DNA of 49,125 nt from positions 1-49,125 of the forward strand of contig NZ_JADH01000012.1 in the NCBI RefSeq assembly GCF_000518285.1. The letters run 5' to 3'. How positions within the stretch are numbered: the stretch's first letter is position 1; each line of letters opens with the position of its first letter. Shown piece after piece: positions 9,356 through 19,920 of this stretch. A program made the position numbers and the translations under genes. This stretch comes from Williamsoniiplasma lucivorax ATCC 49196 (GTDB taxonomy: Bacteria; Bacillota_I; Bacilli_A; Mycoplasmatales; Mycoplasmataceae). The notes beneath the pieces are model-generated. The model saw only the letters and a list, made by a program, of their open reading frames with translations. It searched no databases and was not told the DNA's origin.

Positions 9356-10372
9356 ATGAAAATATTTTGCTATGGTATGCAAAAACCAGAAATAGAAATC
9401 TTCAAAAAATCAAATGAAAAATATAATTTTGAATTATCTTTTACAAATGATTTATTAACAGAAGAAAATATGAAAGTTTTACCCGAAGGAACCGATGCCG
9501 TTATTTTATTTGTTAACTGTAATGCAAGTAAAAAAGTGTTGGAATTCTACAAAAGCAAAGGTGTAAAATACGTTGTCACTAGAACTGCTGGTTTTGACCA
9601 TGTTGATTTAAAAGCAGCATCAGATTTAGGATACATTGTGGGAAGAGTGCCTGCTTACTCACCAACAGCTGTAGCTTCACTTGCTTTTGCAGATGGAGTG
9701 AGTTTAATTAGAAAAAATGCTTATATGTTTGATCAAACAAGAAATGGAAATTTCAAAGTTGATGAAAATATGTTTGCTAGAGAATTTAGCAATTTAACAA
9801 TTGGAATTTTAGGAACTGGAAGAATTGGTTATGAAGCTGCTAAATATTGAAAAGGTGTGGGAGCTAAAGTTATTGGTTATGACCTATACCCAAATAAACA
9901 TGCCGAAGAAGTTTTAACTTATGTCACACAGGATGAATTAATTAAACAATCAGATCTTGTTTCCATTCATGTGCCATATTTTAAAGGTCAAAACGATAAT
10001 TTAATTAATAAAGACTTTATTAGTAAAATGAAACCAATGAGTTCAATCGTCAATGTTTCAAGAGCACCATTAGTTAACTTAAAAGATGCTGTGGAAGCAA
10101 TTAAAGCTAATAAAATCTTTGGTTATGCATGTGATGTTTTTGATAATGAATCAAGTTTAATTAACAAACAATTAACAATGGATGCTATTAAAAAATTGAA
10201 TCCAACTTTAGAAGAAGCAATTTCACTATACCCAAGATTGCTTATTTCTCCGCATGTGGCTTACTTTACAGATGAAGCTGTGAAAAATATGGCTGACATT
10301 TCATTCAAAAATCTTGATGAACTAATAAAAACAGGAACTTGTGAAACTGCACTAAACCCTGTTCAAAAATAA
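9356..10372 (+). CDS. ldhD: D-lactate dehydrogenase (2-hydroxyacid dehydrogenase family)
   Basis: Reduces pyruvate to D-lactate with NADH in the cytosol, regenerating NAD for glycolysis. The Rossmann motif GILGTGRIG lies mid-protein. The family's catalytic Arg (NVSRAP), Glu (CDVFDNE) and His (SPHVAYF) are all in place, and length (338 residues) fits D-LDH. The start at 9356 is preferred to 9341 because the GGAG of the upstream ATGGAG serves as its ribosome binding site. One TGA Trp lies in the middle. A related 2-hydroxyacid dehydrogenase with another substrate cannot be excluded. A strong hairpin follows the gene. Confidence 0.88.
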
Positions 10373-10420
10373 CATTACTTAATGTATTTAAATTTAACAA
10401 GTTCAATAAAGGAAATAAAA

Positions 10421-10464
10421 AACTAAAAAAATATGATTCCATTACGGGTCATATTTTTTTAGTT
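10421..10464. terminator. Bidirectional terminator between ldhD and the permease gene
   Basis: Perfect 16-bp stem (10421-10436 with 10449-10464) with runs of seven A and seven T inside the arms. It can stop both convergent transcripts. Confidence 0.8.
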
Positions 10465-10551
10465 AATTTTCTTTTAATGGCTTTAATATTCACGCCTTTT
10501 GTAAATCTTAATATTACTTAATTAATTTTGTGTTATATATCTCAATCCTAA

Positions 10552-11694
10552 TTAAATAGCACCAAAAATGCCAATTGATATTCCAATTAATCCACTAACA
10601 ATGACTCAAAATGGTAGAGTAACTATTGAAGCTAAAATTGTGAGTGATGTTGCTTCAGAAACCAAAGTTGGTTCTCGTTCATAAACAATCGCATAACCAA
10701 CAATGGCTGTGGCTGTGGGACTAGCGATAATTGCAACCAGCAACATTAACAACATGGTAGAAATTTGAAAACCACCAGTTGCATAACCAATTCAGGCAAA
10801 CAAGGAAACAAGCAAAAGAGTTAAAAAAGGAATTAACATATTTTTGATAAACACTGTGTACCAAACGATTTTGTTTTTCAAAGCAACTATCAAATCACTT
10901 TTAGCAATCACTGCCCCAATTGCAAACCAAGCTAGTGGGCTTGCTAGAGCACCAAGTGTTGACAATAATTTTCCAACTCCAGGAATGTAGGCATCAATTC
11001 TTGTGATTGATACCATTTTTCCACCCTCTTCAAGATTAGGCACAAAAGCAATACCCGGAATTAGTTGAGAAATTCAAAGAATAAATCCTAAAGTAGTTGC
11101 AATTAAAATCGGATTTAAAACAATTGCCTTGCAATTTTCTCAACTAAATTTATATTTATATTTTTCTTTATTTAGATCATCAGCTATTGCTTGTTTATCC
11201 AAAATTGGTTTTTTAAAGTAATAAAGTGCAGCGGTTGCTAAAAACACATGAAAAGAAACTAAAAACATACTTGACATCGTTAAGAGTTCTTTATCTTTAC
11301 CAGGGAAGGTTGCGGCTAGAATTGGATAACCAAAATATAGTGCTGAAGGAAAAGCTACGACCATTGCCAAAGAAATTTTTGCAGAAGGTCTAACTTTATA
11401 AAAGAAAAAATGGGAACCAAAAGTGGCTAGAGTGGCATAAATAATACCAATCCCCATTGAAACAAATGCTTCAGTTAATTTCGCACTATCAATATCAACT
11501 AAAAAACTATTAAAAACCATTAAAGGTAAAGCGAGATAAACCACAATTTTGACAATAATTTTTTCTCAATTATTAGTTAGAAATTTTTTTCTTTGAAAAA
11601 GAAAACCTAAAGCAATGATTAAAATGACCGCTACTAAGAGTCCTCAAAATCCAAAATTACCAAAGGTGTTATTTATTAAATCTTTTATAGTCAT
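10552..11694 (-). CDS. AEC-family permease (auxin efflux carrier/malate permease type)
   Basis: A 380-residue integral membrane protein with about ten hydrophobic segments arranged as two halves, and a polar loop near residues 170-190 between them. The pattern (ALPLMVFNSF early, ASPTATAIVGYA late) fits the AEC family, whose bacterial members carry malate or related 2-hydroxy acids. It faces the D-lactate dehydrogenase gene, so lactate or malate is a plausible substrate; that is inference. The start at 11694 has only a distant GAGGTG, and a TATACT box lies 10 bases upstream, so the message may be almost leaderless. Several TGA codons are Trp. Confidence 0.85.
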
Positions 11695-11710
11695 ACTATT
11701 TCATAGTATA
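11693..11710 (-). promoter_or_regulatory. Inverted repeat over the start of the permease gene
   Basis: ATACTAT and ATAGTAT, 3 bases apart, form a perfect repeat that covers the permease start codon and a possible minus-strand -10 box (TATACT). It lies in the divergent region shared with the fructose operon and could be an operator. Confidence 0.4.
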
Positions 11711-11781
11711 CACACCTCTTTACTCTTAATACAAATTTTCTTATTTTGGTTGTTTTTGGTTGTTTTATGCCCTTTATGGTT

Positions 11782-11787
11782 TATGAT
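11782..11787 (+). promoter_or_regulatory. Possible -10 box of the fructose operon
   Basis: TATGAT lies 18 bases before the regulator's ATG, with TTGTTT 16 bases further upstream. The resulting leader would be short, with AGGTG near its 5' end. Confidence 0.35.
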
Positions 11788-11805
11788 TAAAAATGAGGTG
11801 AAGTG

Positions 11806-12510
11806 ATGCTACGTGAAGAGAGAATAAAATTAATTTTAGATTTTGTGAACCAAAAAGGTTATTGTACAAATGAATTAATCTCCAAAGAACTAGGGATTCC
11901 TTTCACCACGCTAAGAAGAGATTTAACAGACTTACATAATGAATCTAAATTAAGAAGGGTTCATGGTGGGGCTGCTACAATTAAAGAAAAATCAATCTTA
12001 GAGACTAATTTACATGAAAAACTTGCTTTAAATATTGAAGCAAAAAGAAATATTGCTCAAAAAGCATTAGCTTGTATCAAGCCACTAGAAACAATCTTTT
12101 TAGATGCTGGATCAAGTACTTATTATTTGGCTGAATTAATTAAACCAGAATATAACAATAAGGTTTATACTAATTCAATTATCAATGCTCAGATTTTGGC
12201 AAAAAATGCCATTCGAGACATTTATTTGCTACCTGGGAAATTAAAATTATCAACTGGGGCAATTTGTGGTATTGAAACTATTCAAGCTTTAACTAAATAT
12301 AATTTTGATGTCGCTTTTTTAGGAATCAATGCCATTGATAGTGCTTTTAATTTTTACACAACTGATGAAGATGAAGCAGAAATTAAAAGAACAGCTATAA
12401 AAAATTCACAATTTACTTTTGGTTTAGGTGATAGTTCAAAAATGAACTCAAAATCATTTGTCAAATTCAGTGATAAAAAAGAAATAGCATTAATTAGCGA
12501 GGGAAATTAA
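11806..12510 (+). CDS. fruR: DeoR-family regulator of the fructose operon
   Basis: A 234-residue transcription regulator. The N-terminal winged helix (about residues 1-55) includes the recognition segment FTTLRRDLTDL and RRVHGGA, a DeoR signature. The C-terminal sugar-phosphate sensor domain carries IFLDAGSST and the family's D-E-A-E region near the end. It heads fruK and fruA with no gap (its TAA is directly followed by the fruK ATG), so it most likely controls this operon in response to fructose 1-phosphate. The ATG at 11806 follows AGGTG; a GTG at 11803 is also possible. Confidence 0.93.
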   Translation: MLREERIKLILDFVNQKGYCTNELISKELGIPFTTLRRDLTDLHNESKLRRVHGGAATIKEKSILETNLHEKLALNIEAKRNIAQKALACIKPLETIFLDAGSSTYYLAELIKPEYNNKVYTNSIINAQILAKNAIRDIYLLPGKLKLSTGAICGIETIQALTKYNFDVAFLGINAIDSAFNFYTTDEDEAEIKRTAIKNSQFTFGLGDSSKMNSKSFVKFSDKKEIALISEGN

Positions 12511-13455
12511 ATGATTTATACATTAACATTAAACCCAGCGATTGATCACATCATTTTGACTAATCAAAAATTAGAACTTTCTGTGACTAATTATTATCAA
12601 GATGAATACCAAGTTGTTGGTGGAAAAGGAATTAATGCTGGAGTAATTTTAAATAACCTTGGTGTTCAAACTATGGCAATAGGAATTTTGGGTGAAAAAA
12701 ATAAAGATATTTTTTTCGATAAATTTAAAGAAATCAATTTAAAGACAAAATTCTTTTTAAATAGTGGTTCAACAAGAGTTAATTACAAAATAAAAAATTT
12801 GGCTTCAAAACAAGAAACAGAACTTAATGGGCTTGGTTTTGAAACACAAACAGAAATTTTAAACCAACTCATCTTTTTCTTAAAAGAAAATCTTAAAAAA
12901 GAAGATATTGTTGTTTTAACAGGCAGTGTTGCAAGAGGTATCTCTTCAACAATTTACCAAGAACTTGGTCAACTCGCAAACGAAAAAGATGCAATTTTCA
13001 TTTGCGATGCAAATAAAGAATTATTATTAAATGCTTTAAAAGCCAAACCATATTTAATCAAACCAAATTTAGAAGAGATTTGTTCAACTCTAAATTTAGA
13101 ATTTAAACCAAAGATGAATTTAGAAGAGATTAAACCAATGGTTAGGCAATTGCAAACATTAGGTGCCCAGAATATTCTAGTGAGTATGGGGAGTCAAGGA
13201 AGTCTTTTTTTTGATAACAAAAAAAATATTTATAAAGTCGGAATTGCTCATGGTGAATTAATGAATTCTGTTGGTGCCGGGGATAGTATGTTAGCTGGGT
13301 TTGTTTATGGTTTAGCCAAAAAACTAACGATTGAACAAACATTACAATATGCCGCAGCTAGCGGTGGTGCTACTGCATTTACTAAATGAATTGCAACTAA
13401 AGAAATGATCGAAGAATTAGTTGATCAAATAAATATTGAAAAAATAGGAGGATAG
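12511..13455 (+). CDS. fruK: 1-phosphofructokinase
   Basis: Phosphorylates fructose 1-phosphate to fructose 1,6-bisphosphate. It belongs to the PfkB family: YTLTLNPAID at the start, GGKGIN near residue 37, and the C-terminal GAGDSMLAGF motif with the catalytic Asp. It has 314 residues. A TGA near the end (13387-13389) is Trp; the stop is TAG at 13453. The GGAGG inside the last codons is the ribosome binding site of fruA, so the genes are coupled. Confidence 0.96.
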
Positions 13456-13456
13456 A

Positions 13457-15721
13457 ATGGAACTACAAGATTTGTTTAATAAAGAGATTAGTTTTTTTGA
13501 AGAAGATTTAAAATCTAAAGATGAAGTTATTAATTTTTTAACAAAAAAACTTAAAGAACAAAAATTTATTAAATCTATGGCAGATTTTAAAACTGCCATT
13601 TACAAAAGAGAATCTGAAGCTTCAACTGGGGTTGGTGATGGAATTAGTATCCCGCACGTCCTAAATAAAACTGTTTTAAAATCTGCAATCGCTTTTGTTA
13701 AATTAAAAAACAAAATCGATTGACAAGCACTTGATAATCAACCAGTTGATTTGGTGTTTATGATTATGACAAACGGGGAAGATGGGGATGAACATCTGAC
13801 AGCTTTAGCTGGATTATCAGGTTTCTTAATGAAACCAGAAGTTCAAACAAAATTGAGAAAAGCAAAATCAATTAAAGATTTAAAAACAATTTTCACTCAC
13901 AAAGAAGAAAAGAAAGAAATTGCAGCTAACGGACATTATGATGTGATTGGAATCACTGCTTGTCCAACTGGGATTGCTCATACTTACATGGCAGCAGAAA
14001 AATTAGAAGAATATGCTAAGTCATTAGGAATGACTGTAAAAATTGAAACCCAAGGTCGTCGAGGAATTGAAAATAAATTAACTCAAGATGATATTAATCA
14101 TGCTAAAGTAATTATTTTAGCTCATGATAAAGCATTGGAAGGCTTATCAAGATTGAATGGAAAACAAGTGATTGACACTCATACGAAAGATGCAATTTTT
14201 AACGGTACAGAGTTGATTACCAAGTTTGCAACTAATAAAAATTTAAAAACAATCCAAGCAGTTGGAGGACACCAACAAGTTGGTGAATTAACCTTGAAAA
14301 AATTCTTAGATTTCAAGGGAAATCTGCTTGGCGGAATTTCGAGAATGCTTCCATTTGTCGTGGCTGGAGGGATCATTTTAGGGATTGGTTTCTTAATTGA
14401 TTTTGCCATTGGGAATGGTAGTTCTGGAGGTGACTTCGGAGTCCAAAGTGCAGCTGCTGGTTGATTCTCAGCGATTGGTAAATTATCAATGAGTATGATG
14501 GTGCCAATTTTAGGTGGATATATTGCTTACTCAATAGTTGGTGTGCAAGGATTGATGCCAGGAATTTTGGCAGGATTATTCTCATCAAATATTATGGGCT
14601 TTGCTTATGGTGGAGCTGGCGCTTGAGATAATCTATGAGGAAAATTAATTCCTGGATTTATAGTTCAAGAATCTGGGTTCATTGGAGCCATCATTGGGGC
14701 TTACTTAGCTGCTTTATATGTTTATGGCTGAACTAAAGCAATGAATAAATTCCCCAAATCATTAGCTGGGGTGAGAGATATTGTCTTTATCCCCGTTGTC
14801 TCATTGTTATCAATTGCTATTACAATGTTTGTTTTAAATATTCCTTTAGGATATTTAATGGGAGCAATCAGTGATGGCATCAAATGATTAGCAGCACATG
14901 ATTTAATCTTAATAGTCTCAACATTAATTGGCTTTATGATGTGTGTTGATATGGGCGGACCAGTTAATAAAATTGCTTATAGTTTAGGAGTTTTATCAGT
15001 TGGTGGAAAATTGGTGCAAAATGATACTACACATGAGCAAACAATTATTATGGCAGCATCGATGCTGGCTGGAATGTTACCACCATTAATGATTGCAATG
15101 TCAACAATTATTTTCCCAAAAACTTGAACAGCAAAAGATCGTGATGCTGCCAAAGCCAACTGATTAATGGGTGCTTGCTTTATTTCAGAAGGAGCAATTC
15201 CATTCATGGTAAAAGATCCAAAACGTGTGGCTTTCAGTGCGATGCTTGGGGGGGCAATTATTGGATTACTGGTTGGATTACTAAAAATTAAATTAGGTGC
15301 TCCTCATGGAGGAATCTTCGTTTTTGCTTTATTAAATACATCATTAATTGATGGGGGTACTTTAACCTCTGCTTCAATTGGAGTTGGGATTGGGGTTGCT
15401 TTATCAATCCTAATTGGTTCAAGTTTAATTAGTGCGACAGTTTTAGGATTATGAAGATCAAAAGATATTAAAAAAGGAAAACTAACATTAGATTCTACAA
15501 ATGGTGTTAAAGAAAATCTTGAATTAAAAATTAAACATTTCCAAGGCAATCTTGATTTAAAGAATGCTGAAGAAAAACTAAAAAACTTAAAAGAAAAACT
15601 TACAAAATACAAAAATTTTGAATTGGAATTAAAAGCAAAACAAACATTGCATCAACAAACAATGCTTGAAAAAGAAAGAATTCGTGCCGAGAAAAAGGCA
15701 ATCAAAGCTAATCAAAATTAA
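13457..15721 (+). CDS. fruA: PTS fructose permease, IIABC
   Basis: Imports fructose and releases fructose 1-phosphate. The domains are in the order IIA (phospho-His67 in ISIPHV), IIB (phospho-Cys169 in [14 protein letters not shown]) and IIC (membrane domain, about residues 280-665). Total length is 754 residues. The last 85 residues or so are very rich in Lys, Glu and Leu and look like a coiled coil; this tail is not part of the usual FruA. Phosphate would come from HPr encoded at 39999-40268. Several TGA codons are Trp. A terminator follows 11 bases after the stop. Confidence 0.96.
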
Positions 15722-15732
15722 TTATAAAAAAT

Positions 15733-15770
15733 GACTATCTTCTATGATGAGAAGATAGTCTTTTATTTTT
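15733..15770. terminator. Terminator of the fructose operon
   Basis: Perfect 11-bp stem (15733-15743, 15750-15760) followed by TTTTATTTTT. It also overlaps the stop codon of the convergent phosphatase gene and may serve both. Confidence 0.88.
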
Positions 15771-16605
15771 GGTTATGCTTTTTATGTAGCTTTAATACTT
15801 TATTAATTTCTTGGCCAACACCAGCATTGAATACAGTGTCAGTCACTTTATTAGCATGTTTTTGCACTTCTGGTTTGGCATTACCCATAGCAACACCCAC
15901 CCCAACTCATTTTAAGGCATCAACATCATTTTCACCATCGCCAAAAAACATAATTTCTTCAGGTTTAATATTGAATTGTTTGGCAACAAATTCAATCCCT
16001 TTAGCTTTGTTAACCCCTTTCGGAACCACTTCAATATTTTGTCGAGCATTAGTTGTTTGTGAAAAAGAAAATGTTGGAAATCCTAGAGCAACCACATCTT
16101 TTCTAAAAGCAATCATCTTCGCTTTTTTACCAAAGACAATTAATTTTGAAACTGGTGATAAATGAAATGTTTTTTCATTATATGTATAACTTTTTCTTTT
16201 TGATGCAATCGCAAAAGGCACAAACATCGGATTAGAGGCGTTAGTTAAATAAGCGATATCAGGATTACAACTATATGCATAAATATGCACTTTATGTTGT
16301 CTTGCTAAAGCAAAAAGTTGATCAGCTTCTGCTTTTTCAAAATTACAATCATAAATAATTTCGAAAGTACCATTTTTATGAAACTTGTAAAGTTGACAAC
16401 CATTATGACCAATGATTGGGACATCAAAATTTTCTAAAGCTAATTCTTTAGTAATTGGTTGAATATTTCTCACACTTCTCCCAGTGGCAATAGTAAATAA
16501 CAAACCATTTGCTTGAGCATCAGCAATGGCCTTTTTATCAATATCATTAATTTTTCTTTTATTATATATTGTTCCATCAATATCAACTACGATCATTTTA
16601 ATCAT
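15763..16605 (-). CDS. Cof-type HAD phosphatase
   Basis: A 280-residue haloacid-dehalogenase-superfamily hydrolase of the Cof (class IIB) type, acting on small phosphorylated compounds such as sugar phosphates or flavin nucleotides. Motif I is VVDIDGTIYN, motif II TIATGRS, motif III a Lys in NKAKG, and motif IV FFGDGENDVDALK. The cap domain lies between motifs II and III. The gene starts one base after the proC stop, so the two form an operon. The substrate cannot be predicted. Confidence 0.92.
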
Positions 16606-16606
16606 C

Positions 16607-17407
16607 TTAATTTCCTCTTTTTTTAGAAAAAGTTTGGTGTTCTTTTTCTAAAGCTTTATTTGCTGCTTTTTTAATTATCTCATCAAAATGATGTTCGTTT
16701 AAAACTTTTAAAGATTCAATAGTGATCCCACCAGGCACAGCTACTTGATTGACAAGTTCAATTGAAGACGCAGAATTTTGACTTAAGTTTTGTAAACTAC
16801 CAATTCCTGATTGCACAGCGACTTGTTTAGCAAGCGTTTTATCCATGCCATGTTGCACTCCAATTTCTTCCATAACATTAATTATTTTGAAAAATCAAGC
16901 GGGACTCACTCCGCCAAGAATGGTAAAGATTTCAAATTGCTCTTCTGGGATTTCATAAACTTTACCAAAGTTTTTAATGAAGTTATTAATGGTATCTTTT
17001 TCTATCTTACTGAAATTATCAGTATAACAAACACCAGTGGCGCTCATTTGAATTTCAGCATTTAAATTAGGCATAATACGAACAATTTTTTGTTGGGAAT
17101 TATCAAACATCTCCAGCATTTTTTCAATGGTTAAACCCGAAACAACACTTAAAATAATTTTGTGTGGAACAAGTTTTTTGATTTGTGCAATCATTGTTTC
17201 AACAATATTTGTGCGCACTGATAAAACAATTAAATCGACTTGATCGACAAAATTATTTAAATCTGTGATCACTTCAATTGCTAATTTGGCTGATAAAACT
17301 TTGCTTTTATCAGCATCATAGTGATAACCAATGATTTGTTCACAATTACTTATCCCCTTAATCATTGAACCACCCATATGTCCTAAACCAATAAAACCAA
17401 TTTTCAT
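16607..17407 (-). CDS. proC: Pyrroline-5-carboxylate reductase
   Basis: Makes proline from pyrroline-5-carboxylate with NAD(P)H. The N-terminal nucleotide site is IGFIGLGHMGGSM; VRIMPNLNAEI matches the usual R-x-MPN motif; and the C-terminal part carries QVAVPGGITIESLKVL, equivalent to the SPGGTT-type substrate loop. The length (266 residues) is typical. The start at 17407 follows GGGAG. No proA or proB is in the window, so the precursor may come from arginine or ornithine breakdown. Confidence 0.92.
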
Positions 17408-17445
17408 CTTCTGTTCTCCCTCATAAAAAATAAAGCTTAAATAAA

Positions 17446-17480
17446 CAAGGAAAAATAAATTTCAAATTTATTTTTCCTTG
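17446..17480 (-). terminator. Terminator of the diverged thioredoxin gene
   Basis: Perfect 17-bp palindromic stem with a single central base (17463), 14 bases after the thioredoxin stop on the minus strand. Confidence 0.7.
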
Positions 17481-17493
17481 GTTGTTGCTTTAC

Positions 17494-17808
17494 TTATTTT
17501 ACCATTTCTTCAAGTTTTGCTAATGGCACAAAGCCTGTGTTTCTTCATTTTAAATTTTGTTTTTCAAAAAGTAAAAGAGTTGGAGTGGCCATAATTTCTT
17601 GTTTTGCTACTAATTCTGGGTTTTCATCCACATCAGCATCAATCACAATTAAATCTTTTTCTAATTTATCTGATAATTGATCCAAAACTGGTTTTAACAT
17701 TTGACAAGTTCCACACCAAGTGGCTCTAAAAGCTGCTAAAACTTTTTCGTTTTTAGCAATGATTTCATCAAATTGATCTTTTGATGAAATTTTGATAATT
17801 TTTGACAT
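17494..17808 (-). CDS. Diverged thioredoxin-like protein
   Basis: A 104-residue thioredoxin-fold protein with active site WCGTC instead of WCGPC. The buried Asp of thioredoxins (LVDF in the neighbour) is replaced: here the strand reads LAAF. The cis-Pro is kept (ATPT). It is a clear paralogue of the normal thioredoxin at 18187, sharing MSKII at the start and FDEIIA nearby. Loss of both the Pro and the Asp should change redox potential and reactivity, so it may have a special partner. The start follows AAGGAG. It has its own terminator. Confidence 0.9.
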
Positions 17809-18132
17809 ATTGTCTCCTTGAAAATCTACTAATTATCGCATTAGTATCATTTTAATACATTACTTTAGTTATCTGATAAAGATATTTTAAGTTGTATGAT
17901 GACTTTTTTACTTCTCATATAACTATTAATATTATATCAATCTCAAGGCTTGAAATGTTAAACCATGATTGAGAATATTACAAATTAATACTTATTTTAT
18001 AAATGTTGAAACCATTTTTAGCATATGTTTTGTAAACCCTAGCTTTGCAGAATCAGAAAGTAATCCATAAGTTTTATGAGAAACCAGAAACATTATTAGA
18101 TGAAAGACACAAACTTATACAAAATCCCCAAT
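17809..18132. other. Intergenic region with no gene seen
   Basis: About 320 bases between the two thioredoxin genes. It must hold the promoter of the diverged copy. A weak inverted repeat (TCTCAA and TTGAGA, near 17940 and 17975) is the only structure noticed. Confidence 0.5.
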
Positions 18133-18183
18133 AAAAAACTAATCCCAAACTCTTTAGTTGATTGAGTTTGGGATTAGTTTTTT
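18133..18183 (-). terminator. Terminator of the phosphatase-thioredoxin operon
   Basis: Perfect 20-bp stem (18133-18152, 18164-18183) with A and T runs at its ends, three bases after the thioredoxin stop codon. Confidence 0.88.
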
Positions 18184-18186
18184 GTT

Positions 18187-18498
18187 TTATTTAAGTAATT
18201 CTTGTAATTGTGCCATTGGCATAAAACCAGTTTTTTGTGTTTTTAATTGTTGGTTTTCATAAATGTGAATTGCCGGAATTGACATGATTTTGTGTTCTAA
18301 TGCTAAGTCTTTGTTGTCATCAACATCAACTTCAACAATCACAGCATCTGTAATTTTGCTTGCTAATTGTTCTAGAACTGGGTGTAACATTTTGCAAGGT
18401 CCACATCACACTGCTTTAAAATCAACTAACACTTTTTTGTTGTTAGCGATAATTTCATCAAATTGTTGTTTTGATGTAACTGTAATAATTTTTGACAT
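18187..18498 (-). CDS. trxA: Thioredoxin
   Basis: Small cytosolic dithiol reductant, 103 residues. The active site WCGPC is intact, its Trp being encoded by TGA. The buried Asp (LVDF) and cis-Pro (SIPA) are conserved. The gene begins two bases after the stop of the upstream phosphatase gene, whose last codons supply the GGAGG ribosome binding site, so they are co-transcribed. A second, diverged copy lies just downstream after a terminator. Confidence 0.95.
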
Positions 18499-18500
18499 TT

Positions 18501-19343
18501 TTAGTCCTCCTTTAGGATATTGTCTAAGATATAATGAGCAACCCCATTTTCTTGATTGTTAAATCGAGTTATATTGTGAGAAATTTGTTTTAATTCCGGA
18601 ACGGCATTTTCCATTGCCACTGCTTCATCAACTGCCATAAACATTGAAAAGTCATTATAGCTATCACCAAAAGCGTAAGTTTTTGTGATTTTTGGATCAA
18701 CTTGTAAATATTGATTAATCACTTTCACAGCATTTCCTTTGCTGACTTTTAAAGGTGCAATTTCAATCACACGATCAGTGTAAATAATAATTTCAACTTG
18801 ACCATGATATGATTTTTTCACTTCTTCTACAAAAGCTTCTGATTCTGCTTCGGTCGTATTGCTATTTAAAACCATTGTAAAATGTGTGATTTCTTCTCTA
18901 ATTTCTTCCACATTATGAGCAACAACATAATCGCTCCCTTGTACTTGTGCTCAATATAAAGAATTTTTTCCTTCATTAAACACATAAGTTGATGTGTCAG
19001 AATAGAAATGCAATTTGGCTTTGAACTTATTGAAGTGTTTTGTAAAAACATCTTCAATAATATTTCTTGGAACATATTCGTTCAAAATTCATTCTTGGGT
19101 TTTAAAGTTATAAATTTGTGAGCCATTATTTCCAACAACGATACCCCCAAATTTATCAATTCCCAGGCGACGGCCTTGTTGAAGTACATCGTTGGTTTGT
19201 CTCGCGGTCACAATGATAACCATCATTCCTTGGTCATACATTTTCTTCACAACTTGTTTAGTCAAACTAGAAAAGTAGTGATTGTCAGCTAACAAAGTTC
19301 CATCTAAGTCGGAAAAAACTAGTGCTTTTTTATTATATGACAT
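18501..19343 (-). CDS. Cof-type HAD phosphatase
   Basis: A second member of the Cof family, 280 residues. Motif I is VFSDLDGTLL, motif II VTARQ, the Lys motif lies in VSKGNAV, and motif IV is AFGDSYNDFSMF. It likely dephosphorylates a sugar phosphate or another small metabolite. The start at 19343 follows GGAGG. It is transcribed with trxA. Two in-frame TGA codons are Trp. The substrate is unknown. Confidence 0.92.
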
Positions 19344-19423
19344 TAATATTGCCTCCTCATATAACTAATACTATTATAACAATATCTGACTTTAATAATT
19401 TATACAATTTTAACAAAATAAGA

Positions 19424-19450
19424 GCAAAAAACCAACCTTGAGGTTGGTTT
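19424..19450 (-). terminator. Terminator of the Lys-Leu tRNA unit
   Basis: A 9-bp stem (19429-19437, 19442-19450) with a 4-base loop and, on the minus strand, six T, directly after tRNA-Leu. Confidence 0.85.
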
Positions 19451-19460
19451 GATTTTTAAT

Positions 19461-19544
19461 TGGTGCGGGATAAGGGAGTCGAACCCTTACGTCAAAGACG
19501 CTAGATCCTAAGTCTAGTGCGTCTGCCAGTTCCGCCAATCCCGC
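19461..19544 (-). tRNA. tRNA-Leu (UAG)
   Basis: Full cloverleaf of 84 bases with encoded CCA. The acceptor pairs GCGGGAT with ATCCCGC, the T loop is TTCGACT, and the anticodon loop CTTAGGA gives UAG. It has a long class II variable arm, as expected for Leu. Confidence 0.95.
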
Positions 19545-19547
19545 AGA

Positions 19548-19623
<76 letters not shown>

Positions 19624-19641
19624 AAATAAGAGACCTATTAA

Positions 19642-19670
19642 ATAATAACATATTCTAAAAGCATAAAAAA
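19642..19670 (-). promoter_or_regulatory. Possible promoter of the Lys-Leu tRNA unit
   Basis: TATTAT lies 18 bases before tRNA-Lys, preceded 17 bases upstream by a T run. The same -10 sequence is used by the other tRNA unit. Confidence 0.4.
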
Positions 19671-19851
19671 GAAAAAAAGTGCGGTTTTTTTAATGGAACG
19701 GGTCTGAAACAATTTCTTGAAATTTATCTGAGTTTTTCAACCCCAATAAAGAACTTTTATGATATATTGAAAGTGTGGGTTATTATCATTTTTTCTCACA
19801 AAACTCTTAACAATATTAATGTTGTTGTTCCTCTTATAAGTTTACTAATGG

Positions 19852-19877
19852 AAAAACACTCATCAGAGTGTTTTTTT
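19852..19877. terminator. Terminator after glpX
   Basis: Perfect 10-bp stem (19852-19861, 19866-19875) with five T on the minus side and seven on the plus side. It lies 44 bases after the glpX stop. The stronger T run is on the plus strand, so it might also end a short plus-strand RNA. The remaining DNA from 19671 to 19851 shows no gene. Confidence 0.75.
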
Positions 19878-19920
19878 GATTGAAAAAATAATTTAATTTG
19901 TGTTATAAAACCCAAAAGTT

